Source: a virus
DNA length: 35,161 nt
Direction: 5' to 3' (one strand)
IMG/VR virus record: IMGVR_UViG_3300005732_000010
Coordinates: 1-35,161 of that record
Shown here: in pieces, positions 23,212 to 30,380 of the stretch
Layout of the letters: every line of letters begins with the position of its first letter
Numbering within the stretch: the first letter of the stretch is position 1
The notes under the pieces: generated by a model
Databases searched by the model: none
What the model saw: only the letters and a program-made list of their open reading frames with translations
Told to the model about the DNA's origin: nothing
Made by a program: the position numbers and the translations under genes

Positions 23212-23427
23212 ATGAACCTATCCGACGAAATGACAATGAAGGGCTTTGCTGAAAGTCTACAGATAGACCTTAACGAGTCTATGGATAAACTACAGGGAGA
23301 ACGAAAGGTTAAAGCCCTAAGACTTCTAAAGTATTTAGATTGGACAGCGGATGCAATAGAAGAGCTAAAAGTTAAGAACGTACATCTTCACCAAGAGATA
23401 CAGAACCTTAAAGAGCTGTTGGATTAG
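23212..23427 (+). CDS. Small coiled-coil protein
   Basis: 71 residues, helical throughout with heptads (KVKALRLLKYLDWTADAIEE, VHLHQEIQNLKELL). Separated from the ExoX-like gene by 44 bases containing a weak AATAAA/TTTATT hairpin. Unknown function. Confidence 0.6.
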   Translation: MNLSDEMTMKGFAESLQIDLNESMDKLQGERKVKALRLLKYLDWTADAIEELKVKNVHLHQEIQNLKELLD

Positions 23428-23473
23428 TAGAAATTTGAGATAAACACCTATAAACAATACTTTACGAGAAAAA

Positions 23474-23701
23474 ATGCTAAAGAAGATGAAAAAAGAAAAT
23501 ACAGTACAAGAAGCCACTAAGCCAATGGTGTATGACGCATTGGTAGGGTTAGTTGCTATAAAAGATAAACAACCAACTGAAACAGGGGACTACGAAATAA
23601 CAAGAGATGGTAAAAAGCTCTACAAATGCCATTTTGATACATTCTTTGGATGGCGATTTCTACTTAATCCAGAATTATACTATTGGCGTAAGTGCAATTA
23701 A
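23474..23701 (+). CDS. Hypothetical small protein
   Basis: 75 residues. After a charged N terminus the sequence ends in a beta-rich part with FFGWRFLLNPELYYWRKC, an arrangement often seen in small phage proteins of the DUF551-like kind (PTETGDYEI followed by YWRK), suggesting a compact beta fold. A second in-frame ATG at 23486 is equally possible as start. Confidence 0.55.
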   Translation: MLKKMKKENTVQEATKPMVYDALVGLVAIKDKQPTETGDYEITRDGKKLYKCHFDTFFGWRFLLNPELYYWRKCN

Positions 23702-23731
23702 GCACAACACCCGAACATGAAACACTAAGCA

Positions 23732-24145
23732 ATGGCACGAAGTGAAAGAATGAAAGCGGTGGACGCTTTAGACTCAATATTCTCAAAGTACATACGTTTA
23801 AGAGACTCAGATAAAAACGGGAAGTGTAAATGTGTTACGTGTTCAAAGACTGGATTCTGGACTAAAGACGGGATGCAAGCAGGACACTTCCAAACGAGAA
23901 CAAAGTATTCTACTAGATGGGACGAGAAGAACGTACACGCTCAATGCGCGGGTTGTAATATGGTAAACGGAGGTCAGCAGTATGTTCACGGGATTGAGAT
24001 AGATAAACGCTACGGACAAGGCACGGCAGATAATATTGTAAGACTATCGAATAATACAAAGAAATTTAGTACCTTTGAGTTAAGGGAAATGGTAGCTCAC
24101 TATAAAGAAGAGGTGCTAAGAATGATGAAAGAGAAAGGATTATGA
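23732..24145 (+). CDS. ninG: NinG-like recombination nuclease
   Basis: 137 residues, shorter than lambda NinG (about 200) but with the family core: CKCVTC (32-37), WTKDGMQAGHFQTR with His52, STRWDEKNVHAQCAGCN with Cys72 and Cys75, and a helical end. The cysteines form a zinc site in an HNH-like fold. NinG/Rap proteins cut recombination intermediates such as Holliday junctions. It sits downstream of the helicase and other replication genes. Confidence 0.85.
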   Translation: MARSERMKAVDALDSIFSKYIRLRDSDKNGKCKCVTCSKTGFWTKDGMQAGHFQTRTKYSTRWDEKNVHAQCAGCNMVNGGQQYVHGIEIDKRYGQGTADNIVRLSNNTKKFSTFELREMVAHYKEEVLRMMKEKGL

Positions 24146-24306
24146 ACACAGAACACTTGAATGAATTAGTAGAAAGTCTAGGTAATAATATAGGCAGATT
24201 GTCATATAACACTAAAACGGAATGTTGGGTAATTCACTACAAGAACAATCTTCCTATAGACCTAGTAGACACAGATGAACTGATAGAGTTTTTGCACACG
24301 GCTTGA
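24142..24306 (+). CDS. Hypothetical 54-residue protein
   Basis: ATG at 24142 overlaps the NinG stop (ATGA) and TGA at 24304-24306 overlaps the next TTG start. The sequence MNTEHLNELVESLGNN and DLVDTDELIEFLH suggests a small acidic alpha/beta protein. The tight coupling on both sides supports a real gene. Confidence 0.6.
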   Translation: MNTEHLNELVESLGNNIGRLSYNTKTECWVIHYKNNLPIDLVDTDELIEFLHTA

Positions 24307-24737
24307 ATCTAAAGAAATACATAGAAGATAACTATAATGAACTATGCAACTACGCACGTTCACTATCTTCTGACCCTATAGATTTAGTAAACCACACGTA
24401 TCTTAAATGCCTAAACAAAGAAGCAGAAGAACCCGAACACTATGTTAGAAGGGCTTTGTGGCTTAACGCTAAAGTAGGAGACTTCAAAAAGTCATATACT
24501 TACAGGACGTATGTTCATAGCGAAGAATCTTATATTGAAGACAGCATAGACGAAAAGTTGCACGCTGAAAGGATAGAGTTCTTTTTGTTGAACTTTGACG
24601 AACTAGATAGGGAGATATACAAACTATGGGCAGAGGGTTGGTGCATGAGAACATTCAGTAAGGAAAGCGGAATACCCGAAAGAAGTATAAACCATTCACT
24701 ACAAAAGACTAGAAACTACTTAAAAGAGAACTTATGA
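24303..24737 (+). CDS. Sigma-70-like factor (phage regulator)
   Basis: 144 residues from a TTG start. Residues about 5-60 resemble sigma region 2 (ELCNYARSLSSDPIDLVNHTYLKCLNK), and 96-142 region 4 (LDREIYKLWAEGWCMRTFSK, IPERSINHSLQKTRNYL), a helix-turn-helix that would contact the -35/-33 element. This two-domain arrangement is that of small group 4-like sigma factors. It may direct host RNA polymerase to late genes; the tail operon promoter at 34240, with an intact -7 but no -33 element, is one possible target. The match is moderate and a simple HTH regulator is the alternative. Confidence 0.6.
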   Translation: MNLKKYIEDNYNELCNYARSLSSDPIDLVNHTYLKCLNKEAEEPEHYVRRALWLNAKVGDFKKSYTYRTYVHSEESYIEDSIDEKLHAERIEFFLLNFDELDREIYKLWAEGWCMRTFSKESGIPERSINHSLQKTRNYLKENL

Positions 24738-24967
24738 CACACGAACTAAAAATATTACCCGAATACTTCAACGATTCGTTGAGGATGAAAAAATTTGAAT
24801 TACGAAAAGACGACCGTGATTATAAGGTAGGCGATACTTTAATCCTCAAAGAGTACGACAACGGGAGCTTTACAGGTGCAGAAGTCGGTTACACTATTAC
24901 CTACATCCTCAGAGACGTACCACAATACGGATTGAAAGAAGGATATGCAATACTTGGTTTACAATGA
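24734..24967 (+). CDS. DUF3850 (ASCH/PUA-like) protein
   Basis: 77 residues covering one DUF3850 domain: HELKILPEYFNDSLRMKKFELRK with the conserved FELRK-DDRDYKVGD, LKEYDNGSFTG, and the final GYAILGL strand. The fold belongs to the ASCH/PUA-like group, associated with RNA binding. Coupled by ATGA overlaps at both ends. Confidence 0.8.
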   Translation: MTHELKILPEYFNDSLRMKKFELRKDDRDYKVGDTLILKEYDNGSFTGAEVGYTITYILRDVPQYGLKEGYAILGLQ

Positions 24968-25419
24968 GAAACACACTTTTCACATCAGAAGAACAGAAGC
25001 AAGAACGCCTAGCAATATGCAGAGCGTGTGAGTTCTATGTAGAGGCAACACAATCATGTGGCACTTTTCTAGGTAAGAAACTCGCCAAACTCCAGGGAGG
25101 CGATTTAGTACAGCTTGAAGGAAGAAAGAAAAAGGTTAGGTTGTGCGGTTGCTATCTCCCTGTTAAGGCTAATCTAAAGATGAGTAGTTGCTCTCTTCCA
25201 AAGCCTTATAAGAAATGGGACGCCACAATAACCAAGAAAGATATTGCCGCTATCAAGAAGATGCTAGGCAATGAATCTCCCACAAAAGAATGGATGCAAG
25301 AGATGTTCACCACCTACAATCAAACATTCACAAGGCAAGAACCTATAAGCAGTTTGAACTGTGGTTCATGTATTAGAAGAATGATAGAGCAATTAAAAGA
25401 ACTGGTGAATGACAACTAA
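24964..25419 (+). CDS. Cys-rich metal-binding phage protein
   Basis: 151 residues. Cysteines are at 19, 22, 32, 61, 63 and 76 (CRAC, SCG, CGC, SCSLP) with a second pair at 133 and 136 (CGSC), consistent with one or two zinc sites. The N-terminal pattern ERLAICRACEFY...CGC is recurrent in phage proteins of unknown function. The middle is Lys-rich and helical. It overlaps the next gene by 11 bases. Confidence 0.65.
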   Translation: MRNTLFTSEEQKQERLAICRACEFYVEATQSCGTFLGKKLAKLQGGDLVQLEGRKKKVRLCGCYLPVKANLKMSSCSLPKPYKKWDATITKKDIAAIKKMLGNESPTKEWMQEMFTTYNQTFTRQEPISSLNCGSCIRRMIEQLKELVNDN

Positions 25420-25768
25420 CGAGATTAAGCAAGCCTTTGCAGGATGGAATCAAGAACAAGGTTTAGACAATTTGCTAGTATTAAGAAAAAACCTTAGTTT
25501 AGCAATCTACGAACTGGCTTGTGAGATAGCAGAACTAGAAGAGAAGTCTAAAGCAAAGGAAGCGGAGCGAAAGATTCAACACGCTTTTAAGGAGTTAGAA
25601 TCTGACAAGTCTACAGCAAGCGCAAGGGTGCAAGACGCAGTAGTACAAACTAGAATGATTCGTGAAGACGAGGCAAGGCTAGAAGGCGAGTTAAAAGGGT
25701 GTAGAATAAAGTTCGACGCCCTACAAAATATGAGTCATGCAATGGCCAGTTATCTAAACAAAATGTGA
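25409..25768 (+). CDS. Coiled-coil protein
   Basis: 119 residues, almost entirely helical with long Glu/Lys/Ala heptads (ELACEIAELEEKSKAKEAER, MIREDEARLEGELKG). Such proteins occur in many phage early regions without a known role. ATG lies inside the upstream gene. Confidence 0.65.
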   Translation: MTTNEIKQAFAGWNQEQGLDNLLVLRKNLSLAIYELACEIAELEEKSKAKEAERKIQHAFKELESDKSTASARVQDAVVQTRMIREDEARLEGELKGCRIKFDALQNMSHAMASYLNKM

Positions 25769-26013
25769 TGGAGGAAGAAGAGACTATAACACTAGGACAG
25801 GCACAAGCCCACAAAGACCTAGCAGAAGGTGATAAATTTCAGATAGATGCTAGAGTAGGTCTATTACAAGAGTTGAGATATTGGCTTACATCCCACCGTT
25901 ACGATGAACAAGGCATAGCGGGTGAACAACAGGCGTTCCCTTTAATCGTGAGAAACTCTGAAGAATTTAATCAGATAAAAAACAAAGCACTAGATATAAT
26001 TGAAGCACTATGA
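25768..26013 (+). CDS. Hypothetical small protein
   Basis: 81 residues from ATG at 25768, which shares a base with the upstream stop (TGATG); a GTG one codon earlier is possible. Acidic N terminus (EEEETITLGQAQ), then a helical part with WLTSHRYDEQGIAG. No family recognised. Confidence 0.6.
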   Translation: MEEEETITLGQAQAHKDLAEGDKFQIDARVGLLQELRYWLTSHRYDEQGIAGEQQAFPLIVRNSEEFNQIKNKALDIIEAL

Positions 26014-26186
26014 AAGAAGATAGGCGTATAGAAGACGAAGCGTCCATGTATTTTGGAGATGGGGATGAATTGACAACGGAAGACCTAGAACTACTAAAAA
26101 GATACAAGAATCAAGGCTACGATATATCCATTCAAATTGACGAATTTGGATTAAAGGTTTTAATAGAAAAGGAAGCAAACAAATGA
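26010..26186 (+). CDS. Hypothetical 58-residue acidic protein
   Basis: ATG at 26010 and TGA at 26184-26186, with ATGA overlaps on both sides. The sequence (EDEASMYFGDGDELTTEDLE, GYDISIQIDEFGLKVLIEK) is acidic with a C-terminal beta hairpin. Unknown function. Confidence 0.6.
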   Translation: MKEDRRIEDEASMYFGDGDELTTEDLELLKRYKNQGYDISIQIDEFGLKVLIEKEANK

Positions 26187-26383
26187 ACAAGTGGACAGAA
26201 CAACAACCAAAGAACAGGAGGCTAATAATATGCTACTACAAAGGATGTAGTCAGTTATACTGGATAGACTCAGAAGGACATTTGTGTGATGCTCATACGG
26301 GAATGATGAACATAGGAAACAAACACAGAATAGTGATTGAGACTGTTAAAAACGGATACTGGAAATATGCTGACTATGGATAA
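26183..26383 (+). CDS. Hypothetical small protein
   Basis: 66 residues, start coupled by ATGA. Contains RRLIICYYKGCSQLYWID and a Cys/His-containing turn (LCDAHTG). Possibly a small beta domain; not recognised. Confidence 0.6.
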   Translation: MNKWTEQQPKNRRLIICYYKGCSQLYWIDSEGHLCDAHTGMMNIGNKHRIVIETVKNGYWKYADYG

Positions 26384-26549
26384 AGAAACAATCTTAAGGC
26401 AATGCGCTACACTCTTTTCTAACTTAGGGATAGACTCTACAGACGACGAAAGAGAAGAAGCAAAGAAAAAGGAATGGGAGTTACTATCTAAACTCAAAGA
26501 TATAGACCCAGAAGAATACGAATTCTACAAAAGAACAAGAGACTTATGA
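26376..26549 (+). CDS. Hypothetical small acidic helical protein
   Basis: 57 residues from ATG at 26376, overlapping the upstream stop by 8 bases; longer in-frame starts (26367, 26337) overlap more deeply and are less likely. Charged helix EEAKKKEWELLSKLKDIDPE. Ends with an ATGA overlap to the next gene. Confidence 0.55.
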   Translation: MDKETILRQCATLFSNLGIDSTDDEREEAKKKEWELLSKLKDIDPEEYEFYKRTRDL

Positions 26550-26725
26550 AACCAGAATGGAAGGACGCCCCCGAATGGGCGAATTATTTAGCGATGGATA
26601 AAGACGGCACATGGTATTGGCATAAGACTGAGCCTCTTATGTCTGGTTTTGATTGGGCTTCTCCTTACTTCGCTTCGGCTGATGCAAATATACAATGGGA
26701 AAATTCACTAGAAGAAAGACCATGA
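26546..26725 (+). CDS. Hypothetical Trp-rich 59-residue protein
   Basis: ATG at 26546 (ATGA overlap) to TGA at 26723-26725. It starts MKPEWKDAPEWANYLAMDKD and continues WYWHKTEP with FDWASPYF: a DAPEWA-type phage protein in which aromatic residues and WYW form a small beta fold. Role unknown. Coupled to the exported protein gene that follows. Confidence 0.6.
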   Translation: MKPEWKDAPEWANYLAMDKDGTWYWHKTEPLMSGFDWASPYFASADANIQWENSLEERP

Positions 26726-27351
26726 ACAGACCCGACAAAACACGAGAGATAATAATATGGTTTATAACTATAGGGCTATGTATCACTTTAGCAAAGTGCG
26801 CGTTTAGTCAATGCGTGTCTGATATAGTACCTTTTCCTTACGGGGTTTATAACGAATGTTACGAAGACTCACTAAACGTAACGGACTTCTATTCTGTAGA
26901 CTGCCCTTCTTTTTATCTAGGAGGTTCGTTTGTCTATGAGTTCTATTCAAACGGAGTAGACCCTATTTCAATAGTAGTAGACTCAGAACTAGAATACACC
27001 TTTTGCGAAGATTGTGAAGTGTTCGCACACGCATTTATAACAGACGGTTGTATAGGGGAAACAATATGGAGTACGTCATCTTCATGTGTCAACTCTCCAA
27101 TGGTGAATGTTATACAAGACACTTCCCCAAGTCAAGACTGGAACTTGGATATACTTCTTCCAGAGGGGGTGTTCTATTTCCATATCGGAAACGTAGGATT
27201 AAGCCAAGTACAGAATGATGTGGTAGGATGTTATAGCTTGATAATAGGAACGGCAGGCTTATTGAATCTGGGAATTTTAGAACATAAAGGTTTGAATATC
27301 AAAGAAATTGATTATCTTTACAATATACTAGGACAAAAAATAAACAGATGA
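26722..27351 (+). CDS. Exported Cys-rich protein with T9SS-like C-terminal motif
   Basis: 209 residues from ATG at 26722 (ATGA overlap); an in-frame start at 26695 lies in the upstream gene. A signal peptide is clear: charged n-region, hydrophobic residues 10-23 (IIIWFITIGLCITLA) and a likely cleavage site near AFSQ-C. The mature part is acidic, beta-rich, and has about ten cysteines, including FCEDCEVF, as expected for disulphides outside the cytoplasm. The C terminus (EIDYLYNILGQKINR) resembles the YNLLGQKV portion of type IX secretion sorting domains of Bacteroidetes, though it stops right after it. A host-surface or exclusion role is inference. Confidence 0.7.
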   Translation: MNRPDKTREIIIWFITIGLCITLAKCAFSQCVSDIVPFPYGVYNECYEDSLNVTDFYSVDCPSFYLGGSFVYEFYSNGVDPISIVVDSELEYTFCEDCEVFAHAFITDGCIGETIWSTSSSCVNSPMVNVIQDTSPSQDWNLDILLPEGVFYFHIGNVGLSQVQNDVVGCYSLIIGTAGLLNLGILEHKGLNIKEIDYLYNILGQKINR

Positions 27352-27644
27352 AAGAACTAATTTTAGAAGGAAAAAAGGAAGAAATTATCTTCACAGAACA
27401 CACCAAGAAGGGCGACTATTGCTATGGGGTAGTAATCCTCGGCAAAAAAGGATGGATTCAACCTACAGAATACGACAGCGACAAGGTAAGCTTCTTTTCT
27501 CTTAGGGGCGGTGTTTCGTTTGGGAATGGATGGAGCTCTTTTAGAGGGGCGTTCAACAAATCATGTGAGGAATTGCTAAAGTCTGGAGATAAGATTTACC
27601 AATTTAACAACGAAAAAGAACTGTTCAAATGGCTAGCGGAATAG
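27348..27644 (+). CDS. Hypothetical protein
   Basis: 98 residues with repeated beta segments rich in Gly and aromatic residues (GDYCYGVVILGKKGWIQP, FFSLRGGVSFGNGWSSF) and a helical C terminus (NNEKELFKWLAE). Coupled to the exported protein gene by ATGA; no signal peptide of its own. Unknown. Confidence 0.6.
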   Translation: MKELILEGKKEEIIFTEHTKKGDYCYGVVILGKKGWIQPTEYDSDKVSFFSLRGGVSFGNGWSSFRGAFNKSCEELLKSGDKIYQFNNEKELFKWLAE

Positions 27645-28000
27645 ACCCTAAGATAGAAGCAAGAGAAGAGGCAAAGTATAAAGCCGAAGTTAACAAGTGG
27701 TACGCTCAGAAGGACGAAGAAGTAAAGATGGAAGGTAGACCCGAATGGATATTCCATCAAAGGCTAGAATACCTAGAGCATGGCATAAAGCAAAATTGCA
27801 GGTTCATAAGTCACAATCCTAACGGAGGTGCAAAGGTAGAGTTCCTTAACGCATTTGGAGTAGACTTCTGGCTAGACTATTCAAAGAATAACATCCCCTA
27901 CAATAAACTAACTAAGAAAGAAGGTAGGTTATACGATATAGGCGGCAACGTAACATCAAGACCTGAGAAGTTAACATGGGATAAACTAAGAGGAGCATGA
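27629..28000 (+). CDS. Hypothetical protein
   Basis: 123 residues starting inside the upstream gene (16-base overlap). A helical, charged N-terminal half (EAREEAKYKAEVNKWYAQKD) is followed by a beta part with NGGAKVEFLNAFGVDFWLDYS. No known family recognised; overlaps the next gene by 4 bases. Confidence 0.6.
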   Translation: MASGIDPKIEAREEAKYKAEVNKWYAQKDEEVKMEGRPEWIFHQRLEYLEHGIKQNCRFISHNPNGGAKVEFLNAFGVDFWLDYSKNNIPYNKLTKKEGRLYDIGGNVTSRPEKLTWDKLRGA

Positions 28001-28407
28001 AAACAATAGAACGAATAGAAGCCATTGAAAGAGAACTGGCACTACTAAAGAAAGACCTACAACCTGAAATTGAAGTGGGTAGTTGGTGGGAGTGGAAACG
28101 CTGTAAAGATAGGGTGCAGGTAATAAGGGTTGAAGGAGGTGAAGTTTGTTATAAATACGAAAGACCCGAAAAAGGTAATCGGACAATTAAATACTTTCTT
28201 GAGCGATTCACCCCATGCGACCCACCAAAAACCGAAACATGGTATCTGTGTACGGAGGATTTATTTTATGGCTGTTTCACAAGGGGTAAGGAATACAAAG
28301 CCACATGTATATACGACAATAGCATAGAGTTTAAGAACAATTTTGGCAAGCAGCACATTGTAGACGGAAAATACCTACAGTACTTCACCTCACCTATAGA
28401 AAGATGA
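27997..28407 (+). CDS. Hypothetical protein upstream of RNA candidate
   Basis: 136 residues. The N terminus is a short coiled coil (IEAIERELALLKKDLQ); two small beta modules follow, EVGSWWEWKRCKDRVQVIRV and a second with WYLCTEDLFYGCFTRGKEY, which resembles the small SH3-like G-K-x-Y barrels of phage proteins. Last gene before a 180-base gap containing a structured RNA candidate. Confidence 0.6.
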   Translation: MKTIERIEAIERELALLKKDLQPEIEVGSWWEWKRCKDRVQVIRVEGGEVCYKYERPEKGNRTIKYFLERFTPCDPPKTETWYLCTEDLFYGCFTRGKEYKATCIYDNSIEFKNNFGKQHIVDGKYLQYFTSPIER

Positions 28408-28423
28408 CGGCAAACGAAACTAA

Positions 28424-28560
28424 GAGGTGAATAAATTGAAGGGCTGGTCTGCTCGGACTTGAGGTATGCCTATTCTGCAAGTGTGCTATTCACCGACGAT
28501 TCATCTACACACAAGGATAGGAAAGAGCGTGAAGGCTACGAGAGTGCCAATTTTTAATTA
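28424..28560 (+). ncRNA. Candidate structured RNA with pseudoknot
   Basis: This is the largest gap in the dense early region and has no reading frame. CCTATTC (28469-28475) pairs with GGATAGG (28515-28521), continued by GTGTG (28481-28485) with CACAC (28508-28512). The apical loop contains TATTCACC (28487-28494), perfectly complementary to GGTGAATA (28426-28433), so a loop-to-upstream pseudoknot is possible. Competing pairings exist, for example ACTTG (28457-28461) with CAAGT (28478-28482). A weak GGC/GCC hairpin followed by TTTTT (28551-28555) lies at the 3' end. No known family recognised and no consensus promoter seen. Confidence 0.5.
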
Positions 28561-28587
28561 ACTTAGACAAAACAAAAGGTTAATAAT

Positions 28588-28773
28588 ATGATAGACAAAA
28601 CTTTATTAAAAGAGGAAAGCAACCAACCATTATTCTTGAAACATAACGGACAATGGAAAAGCTGTAAGTTTATGTGGTTTCACAAGGGCAACATAGAAGT
28701 AACAATTAACGGAACTTTACTACCTATTAAAAAACAAAGTTGGGATAAGCTATCTCTTAACGAAATTGATTGA
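28588..28773 (+). CDS. Hypothetical small protein
   Basis: 61 residues, basic, starting MIDKTLLKEESNQPLF with a beta-rich FMWFHKGNIEVTINGTLLPI. It follows the RNA candidate behind an A-rich leader (GACAAAACAAAAGG), so the RNA could be its 5' leader. Unknown function. Confidence 0.6.
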   Translation: MIDKTLLKEESNQPLFLKHNGQWKSCKFMWFHKGNIEVTINGTLLPIKKQSWDKLSLNEID

Positions 28774-28779
28774 ACAAAG

Positions 28780-29139
28780 ATGAAAAGAGAAATACTATTT
28801 AAGGCAAAGAGAGCAGACGGTGAAGGATGGGTAGAGGGTAGTTATGTTAAAGGTCGTGTTTGGAAAGCAGGAGAAGAACCGAAAGATTACTGCACCATAC
28901 ATCAAATACTTTTAGGCGTTCATGAAGTAGACCCCGAAACCGTTTGCCAGTACACTGGATTGAAGGATAAGAACGGGGTAAAGATATTTGAGGGGGATAC
29001 TGTTCTTTACAAAGAGACTTATGAAGAACCGCTGGAGGAAGCGGTAGAATGGGCTTACACGCATTATTCATTTGATGGTGACCTTTTATGTGATTGGAAC
29101 CAGCTAATCGAAGTAACAGGCAACATCCACGACAAATAA
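28780..29139 (+). CDS. YopX-like protein
   Basis: 119 residues with the YopX family pattern: REILFKAKRADGEGWVEGSYV at the start, VDPETVCQYTGLKDKNGVKI and FEGDTVLYK in the middle, and VTGNIHD at the end. YopX proteins are frequent in phages and fold as beta barrels; their activity is not established. Preceded by the small 28588 gene, spacing 6 bases. Confidence 0.85.
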   Translation: MKREILFKAKRADGEGWVEGSYVKGRVWKAGEEPKDYCTIHQILLGVHEVDPETVCQYTGLKDKNGVKIFEGDTVLYKETYEEPLEEAVEWAYTHYSFDGDLLCDWNQLIEVTGNIHDK

Positions 29140-29147
29140 CAAAACAG

Positions 29148-29390
29148 ATGAAACCCTTAGATAGATACACAGATGGTTTGGATATGAAACAATTCAAAAG
29201 GATTGATGAAATAAGCCATTACAACCACAACTATTACATAGGGCTAGACAAAGATTTATTGTTTGGTGATTGTGACGACGACAACACAACTGAATGGTGG
29301 GTTGTTTCAGGGACTACCAAACATTACCTAGGAGAATCTTATTGTAGTGATAATGAAAAGTTAACTAGGTATAAGCAACCTATCACCTAA
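29148..29390 (+). CDS. Hypothetical protein
   Basis: 80 residues from ATG at 29148, after an A-rich leader and 8 bases beyond the YopX stop; the longer frame back to 29094 would overlap YopX heavily. Acidic, aromatic (HYNHNYYIGLDKDLLFG, DDDNTTEWWVVSG). No family recognised. Confidence 0.6.
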   Translation: MKPLDRYTDGLDMKQFKRIDEISHYNHNYYIGLDKDLLFGDCDDDNTTEWWVVSGTTKHYLGESYCSDNEKLTRYKQPIT

Positions 29391-29416
29391 AGACTTAGTT
29401 ATAAAATACCTAAAAA

Positions 29417-29680
29417 ATGGCAGGAGTAAAAGGAAAGTCAGGAAGAAAGAGTAAAGACGAAGAGGATAAAGCACAAAGTAACGCTATCAAAGCTATAGTA
29501 TCTAAACTAGGTGGAGAGGTAGAAGCGTTTGAGATATTAGCACAACACGCTAAAGAAGGTAGCTTTAATCACATGAAGTTGTTACTTGAGTATGCCTACG
29601 GTAAACCTAAGGAGAGACTAGAGGTAACCGACGACAGAATGCCTGCTGAAATAACATTCAATGTAATAGAGAAGAAATGA
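29417..29680 (+). CDS. Terminase small subunit (probable)
   Basis: 87 residues. The opening MAGVKGKSGRKSKDEE is typical of small terminase subunits and related DNA-recognition proteins of phages; a helical core (SNAIKAIVSKLGGEVEAFEI, FNHMKLLLEYAYGKPKER) could carry the DNA-binding and oligomerisation functions. It lies about 0.7 kb upstream of the large subunit, its usual order. Short for the family, so moderately confident. Confidence 0.65.
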   Translation: MAGVKGKSGRKSKDEEDKAQSNAIKAIVSKLGGEVEAFEILAQHAKEGSFNHMKLLLEYAYGKPKERLEVTDDRMPAEITFNVIEKK

Positions 29681-29949
29681 AGAAGAAAACATTAATAGTC
29701 ATAGCGTCTTGTGTCGTTTGGTTTACGGCTGGGTTCTTAGTGTGTAACGCTACAACATGGAAGCACTATTATAGCGAGGGCTTTGTTAGTGGATATACCA
29801 CCTTCTCCGACACCATTCAATACTTGATGAAAGAAAAGATTGTTAGAGACACTATGGTTCTTGAGTTGAGATGGGAAAAAATAGACCACGATACGTTCTC
29901 TGTTATTCTTGGAAAGAAAATGATTGACGAAGAACTAAACAAGAAATGA
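29677..29949 (+). CDS. Small membrane-anchored protein
   Basis: 90 residues with a hydrophobic N-terminal segment at about 4-24 (TLIVIASCVVWFTAGFLVC) behind a KKK start, then a soluble periplasmic-type domain. It might be a signal-anchored envelope protein, for example a spanin component, but there is no clear lipobox or coiled coil. Overlaps the small terminase by 4 bases. Confidence 0.55.
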   Translation: MKKKTLIVIASCVVWFTAGFLVCNATTWKHYYSEGFVSGYTTFSDTIQYLMKEKIVRDTMVLELRWEKIDHDTFSVILGKKMIDEELNKK

Positions 29950-30044
29950 TTGAAGCGATAGTAGTATATGCCTTCCTTTGTGGGATTGCTTTTGGTATGT
30001 TCATGGACTGGTCAGAAGAGAGGCTAAGAGATAAATTTAATTGA
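29946..30044 (+). CDS. 32-residue membrane peptide
   Basis: ATG at 29946 overlaps the previous stop (ATGA); TGA at 30042-30044. The peptide IEAIVVYAFLCGIAFGMFM is one transmembrane segment followed by a charged tail (DWSEERLRDKFN). Paired with the preceding membrane protein it could form a small envelope complex; inference only. Confidence 0.5.
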   Translation: MIEAIVVYAFLCGIAFGMFMDWSEERLRDKFN

Positions 30045-30045
30045 T

Positions 30046-30171
30046 ATGAAGGCAAGATTAACAAACAACTGGGGAGGTGACTACTTCCATTTGGTAGGGG
30101 TGTCTTTTGGCAACAAGGGGTTTCTAGTTAGGGTTATGAATTTTACTCTTCTAATATATAGGAACAAATGA
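30046..30171 (+). CDS. Hypothetical 41-residue peptide
   Basis: ATG at 30046 one base after the previous stop, TGA at 30169-30171 overlapping the next ATG. Sequence MKARLTNNWGGDYFHLVGVS and FLVRVMNFTLLIYRNK is beta-rich and basic. The tight packing supports translation. Confidence 0.5.
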   Translation: MKARLTNNWGGDYFHLVGVSFGNKGFLVRVMNFTLLIYRNK

Positions 30172-30380
30172 TTAAAGCAATAGATAAACTCAGGTATTAC
30201 CTAACAGGGGTTGGTTATGTGATAAGTACGGATTTTCACGGAGTTACGTATTACTATTTAGGTAAGCCTTCTATGTGGACTCCATTATTAGCGGGAGCCA
30301 AAGTATACAAGACCCGACCAGATTTTGAATGGGCAACAGAAGATTATGAAATACAGAAGGTCTACACAGGAAGGAATTGA
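30168..30380 (+). CDS. Hypothetical protein preceding terminase
   Basis: 70 residues, basic and aromatic (IDKLRYYLTGVGYVISTDF, YYYLGKPSMWTPLL). ATGA overlap upstream; its stop overlaps the terminase TTG start. Unknown function. Confidence 0.6.
   Translation: MIKAIDKLRYYLTGVGYVISTDFHGVTYYYLGKPSMWTPLLAGAKVYKTRPDFEWATEDYEIQKVYTGRN

Noticed and set aside
28424-28560. tRNA, tmRNA or hammerhead ribozyme
   Set aside because: No T-loop or acceptor-like pairing, no tag frame, and no CUGANGA...GAAA core on either strand.
28847-29197. Minus-strand frame opposite the YopX-like gene
   Set aside because: Leu/Cys-rich antisense image of a well-supported forward gene, lacking a promoter.
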